Part shown: positions 1 to 9,040 of the stretch, in pieces
Layout: each line of letters starts with the position of its first letter
Position numbering within the stretch: position 1 is the stretch's first letter
Assembly (NCBI RefSeq): GCF_000018945.1
Contig: NC_011978.1
Location: 1,458,729 to 1,522,728, forward strand
Source of the DNA: Thermotoga neapolitana DSM 4359
GTDB lineage: Bacteria; Thermotogota; Thermotogae; Thermotogales; Thermotogaceae
Length of the DNA stretch: 64,000 nt
Direction of reading: 5' to 3'
Made by a program: the position numbers and the translations under genes
The notes under the pieces: model-generated
What the model was told of the DNA's origin: nothing
The model's database searches: none
What the model saw: only the letters and a program-made list of their open reading frames with translations

Positions 1-2869
1 CTATGAAACTCCACGGTCTTCTGAACGTTTCTTCGAGCACATCGGCCTTGTGGTTTGCCTCTATCAAGTTGAAGAGTGTGTTGGTGAGAACAAGTTTCAG
101 TTCGTTCTTTCCGTCGTGAAGGTTGTCTGTGATCTCCACCATGAACGGTTCCCAGAAGAGACTTCCCACGAATTTTTCGTTCAAAAACACCTCCACCGAC
201 GCGGCCCTCACGCTGTTCAGTTTGAGAAAGTACCTTCTTTTCGGGTCTTTTTTCATCTCGAAGGTCTTCCTCAGAGTGAAAGAGCCCACATAAAACGGGT
301 ATCCACTCCGTGTGATATCCTTGTGGTCTGGTGTTTTTGGAGCATCGATCACGTACTTTGTTTCGTCCACGTTCACAAGGGAGAATTTCCCAACAAGATA
401 GATCGTTTCCACTTCCGTGGGTCTGTGATTTTCGGGATTTTTCACCCTCTCGTGGCAGCCTGGTCCTGTGATGTTGTTACTCTTTTTTCCTTCCAGAACG
501 ACAATGTTTTTCCCCACCTGAACAAGTTCTGTAATGTCCATCTTTCCGAAGTTCACATCCAGGAAACACTCCTCCTCGGTGAAAGTGCAACCCTTCTTTT
601 TGAACACCGCTTCGTGGCCGTTCACCGTGATTCTGTCAAGATTCTCCGCACACTCAACAACGAGAAAGAGCTTTTCTGGTTTTTCCCTGATCTCGAACGA
701 ATACACCACTCCGAACGGTGTTCCTTCTGGCAGTCTGTAGAACTCGTACCAGATCTTCGAAACGTACTCATCCCTGAAGACCTTCCCGTCTGCTTCGAAC
801 ATGTCTACCCTGTCCACAGGCAGCACGTTGAAACCGTTCATCTCTGTTTCGAACTCAGAAAACGCCATTTCAAGTTCGAATTCTCTTTTCAAAGTCACCC
901 CCGTTGAAATCACGCTTCTTCTCTGTGACGGAATCTCTTCGTCCGTTACCCAGATCAAAAGGCTCGATGCCGGGTGCATGGTGAACTCTCTTTCGCTGAA
1001 CTCCACCACAGCAAAGTCAAAGATGTCGATCGCGTAAATGTGTCTTTTTTCCTCCTTCAGATTCAACTGGCAGTGCACTTCCCGGTTGATGTCCGTGTTC
1101 GCAAGAAAGATGATGTATGAGCCGTTCTCAAGCAACCTCTTCTGTGCAATCACAGATTTTGCGTTCTTTCCGGTCTTTTTGTCTATGACCTCGACGGCAG
1201 CCACATCCCTGAGTGAATCGATAAGACCCTGAAGATCTTCAAAAACACGTGCTCTTTTGAGGAACTCCGGCTTTTCTTTTCTTCCTTCCACCCTTTCCGG
1301 GAAGAAGTTTCCATCTTTCAGGACAAGGATCTTACCACCGTTTTTTGAAAACTCGTTCAAAAGATCCACCGTTGAGCGTCTCAAGTTCAGCAGGGGAGGT
1401 ACCAGAACGATATCGTACTCACAGTTTCCCACCACAAGTTTTTCTCCGCTCACCCTTCCGTGTTTCGAAAGGATCGTCTCATCGCCAAAGTGGAAATCTA
1501 TTTTGTTTGAGACGAGTTCTTTCACGGTCCTGTCGAAGGATTCGTTGAGTTTGTCGATCTCGTCGTCGAACTTCGAATAAACACACCAGGCAGAGGTGAT
1601 CGGATGGATCATCAGCACCTTCACTTCTCTCTTTCCCTGTGTCATCAGGTAGTTCAATCTGGCGAGGTAGTCAGAGAAGCGCTTTTCGTTCTTCCACCAG
1701 GGCTGTTGATAGAACAGGTTCGGTGGGTAGTCTCTTTTTCTTTCTCCCCTCATCGAGTAGAGGCTGAGGTGTGGATTTATGTAGGTGATCCCAAGGACAG
1801 CCTGCCAGTCTGCAATCCACTTTCTGTGGAGGAAACTCACGTGCTGACCCGTGGTTCCGAACGTTTCACAGAGCACCCATTTCTTTCTCAACTGTTCCGC
1901 CACCGATGAGACCTGCTTTATCGTGATCACCTGTTCAAGATGACGTGCGAGTTTGTCAACTCCCGGTATCTGCATGTATTCGTAGTGTGGCATCGCAGCC
2001 CCTATCCATTCGACCTGGCCCCTGAGCGTGTCTTCGGCCATGTAGTGGCCCGTCATGGAGATACCGTTTTCCTCGCACCACTTCGCATATGGTATCGTGA
2101 AATTTTCGATGAAGAGTTCAGTTGCAACATCGAAGAAGTCGTACCGCACCTTCATGTAGTCCTTCGTGTTGAAAAATAGCTCTTCAAAGTGTTCCCTGAT
2201 GTCGTATCCCTTTCTTTTCAAGAACTCCTCCGGGAATCGATCCGTCCAGGGAAGGGTAGGAATTTCCGGGTAATGAACTCTCAGATAGGTGGGTTCGTCA
2301 GTGAAGATCCCAGGGATCGAAGAGCCAAAGAACTCACCACACACCTTTCTGTACTTCTCGTGGGTCGATCTGATGAAGGCTTCAGTGACCTTCTTCGAGA
2401 GAAGATCCACGTAGCAGGTCCCGTTGAACCAGGGATCTCCCAGTTTCATCGTGCGCTTCACAACGAAAAGTTCTTCATTTCCTCTTTCTATCCTTTTCAA
2501 GATCTCGTCGCCTGGTTCGATCTGCTCTTTCTTCAAAAGTACAAGAAACCTGTGGCGGTATTCATCACTTTCGAGAGGAACGATTCCACCGGCAAATCCA
2601 GAAGGCCACTTGTCCTCGTCGTAAAGCCAGGCCAGCATTCCAAGTTTTCTAGCATGCTCAGCACACCTTTTCACAAGGGCCATCCATTCATCGGAGAGGT
2701 ATTCCGTCACAAGCCCCACCCTCGAGTGCATGAAGAAACCGCCGTATCCCTTTTCGCACATCTCGTCTATCTGCCTCAGGAGTTCTTCTTCGCACAGTTT
2801 GTCGTTCCAGCTCCAGAAAGGTGCGGGCCTGTACCACACTCCAGGGTTTTCCAGATCCTTCAGGTTCAC
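1..2869 (-). CDS. alpha-L-rhamnosidase-like glycoside hydrolase, GH106 type (C-terminus outside window)
   Basis: The minus-strand frame stays open from a GTG start at 2869 to the window edge, giving about 956 residues without a stop. The start codon overlaps the rhaB stop (GTGTGA), so it is the last visible gene of the rhamnose operon and translationally coupled. The N-terminus carries PFWSWND and, around residues 83-91, YDEDKWPSG, followed by TDEP, all typical of the large GH106 rhamnosidases. The C-terminal part looks like beta-sandwich accessory domains. I see no signal peptide, so it probably acts in the cytoplasm on imported rhamnosides, releasing L-rhamnose for RhaA/B/D. Family assignment is from motif recognition; exact substrate linkage is inferred. 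A different GH of the same fold is possible but less likely given the neighbours. Confidence 0.8.
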   Translation of the reverse strand, partial: MNLKDLENPGVWYRPAPFWSWNDKLCEEELLRQIDEMCEKGYGGFFMHSRVGLVTEYLSDEWMALVKRCAEHARKLGMLAWLYDEDKWPSGFAGGIVPLESDEYRHRFLVLLKKEQIEPGDEILKRIERGNEELFVVKRTMKLGDPWFNGTCYVDLLSKKVTEAFIRSTHEKYRKVCGEFFGSSIPGIFTDEPTYLRVHYPEIPTLPWTDRFPEEFLKRKGYDIREHFEELFFNTKDYMKVRYDFFDVATELFIENFTIPYAKWCEENGISMTGHYMAEDTLRGQVEWIGAAMPHYEYMQIPGVDKLARHLEQVITIKQVSSVAEQLRKKWVLCETFGTTGQHVSFLHRKWIADWQAVLGITYINPHLSLYSMRGERKRDYPPNLFYQQPWWKNEKRFSDYLARLNYLMTQGKREVKVLMIHPITSAWCVYSKFDDEIDKLNESFDRTVKELVSNKIDFHFGDETILSKHGRVSGEKLVVGNCEYDIVLVPPLLNLRRSTVDLLNEFSKNGGKILVLKDGNFFPERVEGRKEKPEFLKRARVFEDLQGLIDSLRDVAAVEVIDKKTGKNAKSVIAQKRLLENGSYIIFLANTDINREVHCQLNLKEEKRHIYAIDIFDFAVVEFSEREFTMHPASSLLIWVTDEEIPSQRRSVISTGVTLKREFELEMAFSEFETEMNGFNVLPVDRVDMFEADGKVFRDEYVSKIWYEFYRLPEGTPFGVVYSFEIREKPEKLFLVVECAENLDRITVNGHEAVFKKKGCTFTEEECFLDVNFGKMDITELVQVGKNIVVLEGKKSNNITGPGCHERVKNPENHRPTEVETIYLVGKFSLVNVDETKYVIDAPKTPDHKDITRSGYPFYVGSFTLRKTFEMKKDPKRRYFLKLNSVRAASVEVFLNEKFVGSLFWEPFMVEITDNLHDGKNELKLVLTNTLFNLIEANHKADVLEETFRRPWSFI

Positions 2870-4290
2870 ACTCTCATCCCCTTGTACCTTCTCCATTCTT
2901 CGTACTTTTCGCTCCACAACTCCGGATTCTTCGGCTCGAACATTTTCAACTCAAAGGACTTTCTCACAACTTCTCTTGCCTCGTCGAGATCTTTTATCTC
3001 ACCCATGGCGATGAACTGAACGAGGGCGTTTCCGATGGGCGTTGCATCCACAGGGCCTGCCACCACGATCTTTCCCGTTGCATCGGCAATGAAACTCATC
3101 AGAAGATCGTTCTTCACGGCTCCACCCACTATGTGGATCTTTTCGTACCTTCTACCGGTGAGTTCTTCGATCTGTTCCACGATCCATTTGCTGTTGAACG
3201 CAAGGGACTCGAAGATGAGGCGGGAAATTTCTCCGATTCCCCCCAGTGTTCTCTGTCCTGTCTTTTCAAGATAAGATCTGATTCTCTCCAGCATGTTCCC
3301 GGGGTGAAGAAACTCTTCTCTGTCCGGGTCGAGAAACGCCTGGAAAGAAGGTGCGTTCTCTGCCATCTCCACGATCTCTGAGTAGTTCTTTTTCCACATC
3401 CTGTTGCACTCTTCAAGAAGCCACATACCGGTTGCGTTCTTGAGAAACCTGATCTTTCCGTATCCACCTTCGTTTGTGAAGTTTCTTTCCATCGCCTCTT
3501 CCGTCAGAAGAGGTTCCTCCAGTTCCGTTCCCACAAGAAACCATGTTCCAGAACTGATGTAGATCCCTTCCTCTTCGAACGGCACGGCCACAACGGCGGA
3601 TGCGGTATCGTGGCAGGTGGTGGCGATCACGTTCATTTCCCTTTTTACCCTGCATTTTCCCAGGACGGTACCCGGTGAGACCACCTCCGGGAAGATTTCA
3701 GTGGGAATGGAAAGTTTTTCGAGAAGATCGAACGCCCATCTTTTCTCCGGCACACTGTAGCACTGGGAAGTGCTTGCGATCGTGTACTCACTCACCACCT
3801 CACCGGAAAGCCAGAAGTTGAACACGTCTGGTATCATCAGGATCTTCTTTGCCACTTTCAGGAAAGGATCTTTCGAAAGAACCATCGAGTAGAGCTGATA
3901 GAGGGTGTTTATCTCCATGAACTGTATCCCCGTTCGCTCGAATATGTACTTCTTTGGGATGATATCGAAGACTTTTTCCATAACTCCCTCTGTTCTTATG
4001 TCTCTGTAATGGTACGGAAGGGAGATGAGCCTTCCCCTCTCGTCAAACAGCGCAAAGTCCACACCCCACGTGTCCACTCCCACCGACTGCGTGTCGGAGG
4101 TCTCAAGAACACTCTCTATTTCCTCATAGAATTTCGGAAGATTCCACAAAAAGTGATCTCTGTCTCTTCCCGGAAGGAAAATCCCCTCCGTTCGAAACCT
4201 CTTCAGCTCCCTCACCGTCAACTTTTCCCTCAGTTCCACCTCGTAGATCTTCCCGTTCGTTGCACCAAGATCCACGGCGAGCACCTTCAC
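2866..4290 (-). CDS. rhaB: L-rhamnulokinase
   Basis: A FGGY-family sugar kinase of about 474 residues. It phosphorylates L-rhamnulose at O1 with ATP in the cytoplasm. The N-terminal phosphate-1 loop reads DLGATNGKIY, followed by VGVDTWGVDF, and the C-terminal half contains the ATP-site segment HIVGGAVKNDLL. I prefer the GTG at 4290, which overlaps the rhaD stop (GTGA) and lies 7 bases after GGAGG. An in-frame ATG at 4296 sits directly against the Shine-Dalgarno sequence. It lies between the aldolase and isomerase genes upstream and the rhamnosidase downstream, which fixes rhamnulose rather than xylulose or glycerol as substrate. Confidence 0.92.
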   Translation of the reverse strand: MKVLAVDLGATNGKIYEVELREKLTVRELKRFRTEGIFLPGRDRDHFLWNLPKFYEEIESVLETSDTQSVGVDTWGVDFALFDERGRLISLPYHYRDIRTEGVMEKVFDIIPKKYIFERTGIQFMEINTLYQLYSMVLSKDPFLKVAKKILMIPDVFNFWLSGEVVSEYTIASTSQCYSVPEKRWAFDLLEKLSIPTEIFPEVVSPGTVLGKCRVKREMNVIATTCHDTASAVVAVPFEEEGIYISSGTWFLVGTELEEPLLTEEAMERNFTNEGGYGKIRFLKNATGMWLLEECNRMWKKNYSEIVEMAENAPSFQAFLDPDREEFLHPGNMLERIRSYLEKTGQRTLGGIGEISRLIFESLAFNSKWIVEQIEELTGRRYEKIHIVGGAVKNDLLMSFIADATGKIVVAGPVDATPIGNALVQFIAMGEIKDLDEAREVVRKSFELKMFEPKNPELWSEKYEEWRRYKGMRV

Positions 4291-4997
4291 AACCATCCCT
4301 CCGGAACACCCGTTGGATCCCTTCCAAGGCTGAGCACCCTCAGAAGGATCTCTGCTGCTTTCTCCAGAATCTCAACCCTGTCGTAGGCTTCTGCTACGTC
4401 CTTTCCAAACGCTACAACTCCATGTTTGTCCCACAGGACGGCATCCTTTCCCCGAGCTTTTTCGACGGTTTTCAAACCGAGTTCCACGCTCCCTGGTTTT
4501 TCAAACTCGACAACGGAAATCCCCTGGGGAAAGAAGATGAGAACCTCAGGGTGAATCTTCATCATCTTTGGAAGAAGGTCCTGAAAGTCCTTCAAGTTCA
4601 TCAGAGTGAGGAGGTTTAGCGGGTGTGTGTGAACGATCGCTCTTTTCTCTGAGTTCATCTCCTTGAACCGTGCGTGGATCATGAGATGTGTTGGAAATTC
4701 ACTGGTGGGTTTTCCTTCACCGTGCAGGATTTCATAGTACCTTCCAGGAAGGATGTGAAGAAGACAGATCTTACTTTCATCTTCGAAGATCTCCCTCATT
4801 CTCGACCCTGTAGCCGTGATCAGAAGGTACATCTCAGGGCCGTCGTACTCGAAACCGTACGCCTCCATGGATTTCACTTCATAACTGGATGGTACTTCAT
4901 CGATCCTGACAGAGATGTTTCCCGCGTTCGCCTCAGAAAGACCCTTTACAGCGAGCCAGTAAGCAACCTTTTGAATTTCCTTCACGATCTCCTTCAT
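4287..4997 (-). CDS. rhaD: L-rhamnulose-1-phosphate aldolase (class II)
   Basis: A 236-residue class II aldolase/adducin-family protein that cleaves L-rhamnulose-1-phosphate to dihydroxyacetone phosphate and L-lactaldehyde. The zinc-binding HTHPLNL motif is in the middle (AIVHTHPL), a further His is in the segment DKHGVVAFG, and the N-terminus has the family signature LSEANAGNISVR. Its length is shorter than the E. coli enzyme (about 274). The gene starts at an ATG that overlaps the rhaA stop by four bases and its own end overlaps rhaB, so the three catabolic genes are tightly coupled. L-lactaldehyde disposal genes are not adjacent. Confidence 0.92.
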   Translation of the reverse strand: MKEIVKEIQKVAYWLAVKGLSEANAGNISVRIDEVPSSYEVKSMEAYGFEYDGPEMYLLITATGSRMREIFEDESKICLLHILPGRYYEILHGEGKPTSEFPTHLMIHARFKEMNSEKRAIVHTHPLNLLTLMNLKDFQDLLPKMMKIHPEVLIFFPQGISVVEFEKPGSVELGLKTVEKARGKDAVLWDKHGVVAFGKDVAEAYDRVEILEKAAEILLRVLSLGRDPTGVPEGWL

Positions 4998-6142
4998 CTT
5001 CTCTCTCTCCTTCTTTTCTCCATGTAATTTCCTTCCCTGAACACCTTTATCGGATCTTCTGGAAGGTTCTTTCGTCTTCTGTACTCCCTAAGAAGTGGCC
5101 TCACATCCGTTCGGAAGGCATCCATCAGAGCCTCCTCGGCCTCCACCACATCGCACTTTTTTTGAGCTTCTCTCAGTCGATTTTCATCTATGAGAAGTGC
5201 CTTCGCAAAGAGTTCCTGGGCCATCACGACGGATTGTACCGTTGCGAGGATCTTCGGTTTTGTGATATGTGCCTGATCGAACATGAGAACCACTTTCTTT
5301 GCAAAGTCAGAAAGCTCAGGATCTCTCCAGGCAAAGACGATCTCCTTGAAGATCAAAAACACCTCATATGGGTTTATGGAAGCGATCGTGAGATCGTCAT
5401 CTGCGTACTTTCTGTTGTTCAGGTGAAATCCTCCGAGTTTTCTCTCCGAAAGCAGAGTGGCCACGATGTACTCTATGTTCGTTCCCTGAGCGTGATGTCC
5501 CAGATCGACCAGCACGAGGGCTCGCTCTCCCAGCTTTTCAGCGAGAAGATAACTCGTTCCCCAGTCCGGTATGTCCGTGTGGTAGAAGGCAGGCTCGAAG
5601 AACTTGTACTCTATGAAGAGGTACATATCCTCCGGCATGTTGTCGTAAATGTACTTCAGGGACTCTTCGAGCCTTTTCTTTCTGGAACGGAAATCGTCCT
5701 GACCCGGATAATCCGTTCCGTCTGCAAGCCACAGGCTGATCACTTTCGAGTCCGTTTTCACCGCTATGTCCACACATTCCATCACGTGCGCGATCGCTTT
5801 CTTTCTGATCTTCTCACTGGGATTGGTGAGACTTCCATACTTGTAATCTGGATCCTGGAAGAGATTCGGGTTGATGGCCCCTATCCTCAAACCTTTTTCC
5901 TTTGCAAACTCTTTCAGTTCTTCCCAGTTTTCCACCCTGTCCCATGGAATGTGGAGGGCAACGGAAGGACAACACCCTGTGAGTTCATGAACGAGCGCAG
6001 CATCCTCTATTCGCTCGAAGACGTTGCAGGCCGCTCCTTCTTCGTGAAAGACGGCAAACCTCGTTCCGGCATCGCTGAACGCCCAGGAAGGAAGTTCGAA
6101 TTTCAACTCGTCCAGTTCTCTAAAGATCTCTTCCATGTTCAT
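4994..6142 (-). CDS. rhaA: L-rhamnose isomerase (RhaI type)
   Basis: A 382-residue TIM-barrel sugar isomerase converting L-rhamnose to L-rhamnulose, of the type found in Thermotoga and Pseudomonas stutzeri rather than the E. coli RhaA type. Segments such as SLWLADGTDYPGQ, EYKFFEPAFYHTD, DLGHHAQGTNIE and GGFHLNNRKYADDDL contain the acidic and His metal ligands expected for this family. Candidate starts are ATG 6142 (one-base TGATG overlap with the upstream stop), GTG 6145 and ATG 6136; GGAGG at the end of the upstream gene serves all of them, and I chose 6142. It is the second gene of the minus-strand rhamnose operon. Confidence 0.9.
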   Translation of the reverse strand: MNMEEIFRELDELKFELPSWAFSDAGTRFAVFHEEGAACNVFERIEDAALVHELTGCCPSVALHIPWDRVENWEELKEFAKEKGLRIGAINPNLFQDPDYKYGSLTNPSEKIRKKAIAHVMECVDIAVKTDSKVISLWLADGTDYPGQDDFRSRKKRLEESLKYIYDNMPEDMYLFIEYKFFEPAFYHTDIPDWGTSYLLAEKLGERALVLVDLGHHAQGTNIEYIVATLLSERKLGGFHLNNRKYADDDLTIASINPYEVFLIFKEIVFAWRDPELSDFAKKVVLMFDQAHITKPKILATVQSVVMAQELFAKALLIDENRLREAQKKCDVVEAEEALMDAFRTDVRPLLREYRRRKNLPEDPIKVFREGNYMEKRRRERR

Positions 6143-6486
6143 CACTCCTCCCAGTAACCGATTGTTGTCATCAGGGTGTGATGTTCCTTTCCAACATCAA
6201 GTCGTGAAAGTTGCATAACAACAGGTGTGGTGCTCTCTGCCATGATACTGTAAGGTTTGCATCGGGGAATTCCGAGTTTGTCCAACCTGAGATGAAGACT
6301 TCTTCCTGGAGGGACTTCCACCTCGTGGCTGAGAGGATCTCTGTCTTCAAAGAAGAACCAGATCTTTATCTTCGCGGTCTCCTTGTTTACGTTCATGATG
6401 CACAGTGACTCGTGGGAGGCGAGATAGCCCCTCTTGCCGCACGGAATGTAACCATCAGGGAAGAACCATCTTTTTGCACCGTTCAT
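6142..6486 (-). CDS. ASRT-family (sensory rhodopsin transducer-like) small protein
   Basis: A 114-residue beta-rich protein. Segments FFPDGYIP, LASHESLCIMN, WFFFEDRDPL, VPPGRSLHLRLD and PVVMQLSRLDV align by eye with Anabaena sensory rhodopsin transducer (ISHETVCILN, VPARRTKHVRFN, VPIVVQHTRLD). I know of no rhodopsin in Thermotoga, so the name describes fold only. As first gene of the rhamnose operon, coupled by one base to rhaA, a role in sugar sensing, carbohydrate binding or as an accessory to the isomerase is possible, but that is inference. There is no signal peptide or membrane segment. The start ATG is 110 bases from the divergent deoR gene. Confidence 0.75.
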   Translation of the reverse strand: MNGAKRWFFPDGYIPCGKRGYLASHESLCIMNVNKETAKIKIWFFFEDRDPLSHEVEVPPGRSLHLRLDKLGIPRCKPYSIMAESTTPVVMQLSRLDVGKEHHTLMTTIGYWEE

Positions 6487-6516
6487 TCTTCATCACCTCG
6501 TGGATATGAATTCAAA

Positions 6517-6590
6517 CATAAATTTATCATAAATTAATCACAAAAGTCAACGTTATTTGTGATAAAATCTCTCGAAAGGAAAGGAGGGTG
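6517..6590. promoter_or_regulatory. divergent promoter region with inverted repeat, candidate RhaR operator
   Basis: Between the rhamnose operon and the DeoR gene, ATCACAAA (6537-6544) and TTTGTGAT (6556-6563) form perfect 8-base arms around an 11-base spacer. On the minus strand TTGACT (6550-6545) followed by TGATAA/ATAAAT about 15-17 bases on is a plausible promoter for the rhamnose operon; on the plus strand GATAAAAT precedes deoR. A repressor bound to the repeat would block both. Operator identity is inferred from position only. Confidence 0.55.
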
Positions 6591-6595
6591 GTGAT

Positions 6596-7354
6596 ATGAA
6601 GGAGGAAAGATTGAAGGAGATTCTTGATATCGTTGACAAAAACGGTTTTGTCAGCATGAAGGATCTTCAGGAGAAACTCGGTGTTTCGATGATCACCGTG
6701 AGAAGAGATGTGGCAGAACTGGTGAAGAGGAATCTGGTGAGAAAAGTACACGGCGGTATAAGAAAGGTGAACTACTTCGAGAAGGAAACAGATTTCATGA
6801 GAAGGCTCTCGATAAACAGGGAGGCAAAAGAGAGGATCGCCCAGCTTGCGCTGGACTTTGTGGAGGACAACGACATCATCTTTCTGGACGCAAGCACCAC
6901 TGCACATATCTTTGCAAGGCATCTGGCTTCGTCTCAAAAGTCTGTTCACGTCATCACGAACAATCTACTCACTGCCATGGAACTTTCGAAAAACCCCGGT
7001 ATAAGTGTTGTTCTGCTCACGGGAAAAGTGAACCCGGAGAACCTGGCGGTTGAAGGCTCCCTGACGATAGAGTGTGGGAAGAAGTTCTCTGTGAAAAAAG
7101 CGTTTGTTTCATGCAGAGGCGTGACCGCAGAAGAGGGAACCTACGAAATAAACACGATGGAGATGGGAATAAAGAGGATCTTCGTTGAGAAAGCGGAAGA
7201 GATCTTCGTTCTTGCCGACTTCAGCAAGATAGGAAAAAGATCACTGGCACATCTGATACCCACAGAAAGGATTGACTATCTGATCACAGAAAGAAAGCCC
7301 CCTGAGAATCAGTATGAAATATTCAGGGAAAAAGGTGTGAAAATTGTCCATTGA
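6596..7354 (+). CDS. rhaR: DeoR-family transcriptional regulator of the rhamnose genes
   Basis: A 252-residue DeoR repressor. The N-terminal winged helix (residues about 5-57) includes VSMKDLQEKLGVSMITVRRD, the classic DeoR recognition helix, followed by the linker VRKVHGGI. The C-terminal sensor domain has the phosphosugar-isomerase-like signature: DASTTAHIFAR, ITNNLLTAMEL, LTGKVNPENLAVEG and the closing ADFSKIGKRSLAHL. It probably binds a phosphorylated or free rhamnose intermediate. AAGGAGG lies 8 bases before the ATG. It is divergent from the rhamnose operon and directly upstream of the GH4 gene, with which it is co-transcribed. The symbol is given by context; DNA targets are inferred. 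Confidence 0.88.
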   Translation: MKEERLKEILDIVDKNGFVSMKDLQEKLGVSMITVRRDVAELVKRNLVRKVHGGIRKVNYFEKETDFMRRLSINREAKERIAQLALDFVEDNDIIFLDASTTAHIFARHLASSQKSVHVITNNLLTAMELSKNPGISVVLLTGKVNPENLAVEGSLTIECGKKFSVKKAFVSCRGVTAEEGTYEINTMEMGIKRIFVEKAEEIFVLADFSKIGKRSLAHLIPTERIDYLITERKPPENQYEIFREKGVKIVH

Positions 7355-7368
7355 AAGGAGGAATCCAC

Positions 7369-8769
7369 ATGCCCAACATCGTATTTGTGGGTGCAGGGAG
7401 CGTGAGGTACACGATAAAGTTGGTAGGTGATCTGGCAAAGACAAAAGAGCTATACGGGTCAAGACTGGTTTTGATGGACATCGACGAAGAAAGGCTGAAG
7501 GCAACCTTCACACTCGTGAAGAAGTACCTGAAGGAGTTGAAGGCAGAATATGAGGTGGAAGAGACGACAAGCCTTGAGAAGGCACTTGAAGGGGCAGAGT
7601 TTGTCATCAACACAGCACTCTACAGGGCACCTGGACATGAAGACGGGTACGTGCACTACGAGATCATGAGGGAAGTAGGGGAAAGACACGGTTACTACAG
7701 GGGGATAGACAGCCAGGAGCTGAACATGGTATCGGACTACTACACCCTGAGCAACTACAACCATCTGAAGATGAGCCTCGATATAGCAAAAGCTGTGGAG
7801 AAGATCTCACCGGATGCGTGGATACTGCAGACGGCAAATCCCGTCTTTGAGATCACTCAACTTGTGAAGAGGCTGACGAAGGCGAAGATAGTGGGGTTCT
7901 GCCATGGATACGCACACGTGTTTCACCTTGCGAAGGTGCTTGGGGTAGAACCAGAAGAACTCGACTGGCAGGTAGCAGGGGTAAACCATGCGATATGGCT
8001 GAACAGGTTCAGGTGGAAGGGAGAGGACTTATATCCCAGGCTGGATGAGTGGATAGAGAAGAACGCGTCGAACTGGGAGCCGAAGGGACCATGGGACGTG
8101 GACTTTTCACCTGCTGCGATAGACATGTACAGGTTTTACGGTATGTATCCGATAGGGGACACGGTGAGGAGTGGGACGTGGAAGTACCACTACGATCTTG
8201 AGACGAAGAAGAAGTGGTTCGGAAAGTATGGAGGAATAGACAACGAAGTGGAAAGGCCGAAGTTCTACGAGAGTTTGAGGAAGCAGAGAAAGAGGCTGAT
8301 GGAACTTGCGAAAGAAGTGGAGAAAGATCCGACGATAGAGCTCACGAAGGTATGGCCTGAGGTGTTCACAACAGGAAGTGAAAGTGTAGAGCAGCACATA
8401 CCTTTCATCAACGCCCTTGTGAACGGAAAGAAGGCAAGGCTGGTTTTGAACGTGGAGAACAGAGGGACGATAAAGGGGATACCGGACGATGTGGTTGTGG
8501 AGGTGCCGGTGATAGTGGACAAGGAAGGGATACATCCGGAGAAGATAGAGCCTGATCTTACGGAGAGGGTCAAGAAGTTCTATCTTCTTCCGAGGATTTT
8601 GAGGATGGAATGGGCACTTGAGGCGTTCATCAGTGGTGACAGGAGGGTTCTTGAGGAGATTCTCATCAGAGATCCCAGAACAAAATCCTACGAACAGGTC
8701 GTCGCTGTCATCGAAGATATCCTCAACCTGCCTTTTAACGAGGAAATGAAAAAGCATTATTCAGGATGA
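7369..8769 (+). CDS. GH4 NAD-dependent glycosidase, alpha-glucuronidase/alpha-galacturonidase-like
   Basis: A 466-residue family 4 glycosidase, which uses NAD+, Mn2+ and redox-elimination chemistry. The nucleotide-binding loop is FVGAGSVRYT (residues 6-15). Metal ligands expected in the family are Cys178, within CHGY, and His207, within GVNH. From what I know of the family, the CHG-x tetrapeptide is characteristic of the alpha-glucuronidase group, whereas CNVP and CDMP mark phospho-glycosidases, so an unphosphorylated uronide or alpha-glucoside is the likely substrate. The ATG at 7369 follows AAAGGAGG; the upstream TTG is part of that site. It follows the DeoR gene by 14 bases and is closed by a strong terminator, so it belongs to the rhamnose/uronate regulon. 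Confidence 0.85.
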   Translation: MPNIVFVGAGSVRYTIKLVGDLAKTKELYGSRLVLMDIDEERLKATFTLVKKYLKELKAEYEVEETTSLEKALEGAEFVINTALYRAPGHEDGYVHYEIMREVGERHGYYRGIDSQELNMVSDYYTLSNYNHLKMSLDIAKAVEKISPDAWILQTANPVFEITQLVKRLTKAKIVGFCHGYAHVFHLAKVLGVEPEELDWQVAGVNHAIWLNRFRWKGEDLYPRLDEWIEKNASNWEPKGPWDVDFSPAAIDMYRFYGMYPIGDTVRSGTWKYHYDLETKKKWFGKYGGIDNEVERPKFYESLRKQRKRLMELAKEVEKDPTIELTKVWPEVFTTGSESVEQHIPFINALVNGKKARLVLNVENRGTIKGIPDDVVVEVPVIVDKEGIHPEKIEPDLTERVKKFYLLPRILRMEWALEAFISGDRRVLEEILIRDPRTKSYEQVVAVIEDILNLPFNEEMKKHYSG

Positions 8770-8791
8770 GTTTTTCCTCTCGAAAAACCCC

Positions 8792-8820
8792 AGCGCCCCT
8801 TTCAGCGGGGCGCTTTTTTG
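8792..8820 (+). terminator. rho-independent terminator after GH4 gene
   Basis: AGCGCCCC (8792-8799) and GGGGCGCT (8807-8814) form a perfect 8-base stem with a 7-base loop, followed by a run of T. It ends the deoR-GH4 transcript. Confidence 0.9.
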
Positions 8821-8890
8821 TTGTAAGAGGTTGTAAAAAGAAGAAAACGTGAAATAATCAGATGTAATTGTGAAAAATCGATTCCAGTTG

Positions 8891-8960
8891 ATAGATATCA
8901 GAATTATTTGGTATCAAAATCGTTTGACTTAATTGCGTACTTATTGATACTATATTGATA
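8891..8960 (+). promoter_or_regulatory. promoter and operator-like repeats upstream of the binding-protein gene
   Basis: TTGACT (8924-8929) is followed after 16-18 bases by GATACT/TACTAT (8946-8953), a plausible sigma-A promoter. The stretch repeats TTGATA (8888, 8944 and 8955) and TATCAA (8912, with another at 9002), suggesting a regulator binding to half-sites on both sides of the promoter. The remaining bases between 8821 and 9040 are AT-rich and hold nothing else I can identify. Confidence 0.5.
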
Positions 8961-9040
8961 GTTTTTGGATAATTTTAGTTTGCTTTTTGTGATCTTTGGC
9001 GATATCAATTTCAAATTCAAAACTGGGAGGTGGTGGTACG

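Noticed and set aside
50-907. Long plus-strand frame of 285 codons near the left edge
   Set aside because: It is antisense to the GH106 gene, whose frame has clear family motifs; the plus frame shows no domain and many Cys/His/Phe-rich stretches typical of shadows.
5162-6157. Plus-strand frame of 331 codons
   Set aside because: Shadow of the rhamnose isomerase gene; no ribosome binding site or recognisable domain.
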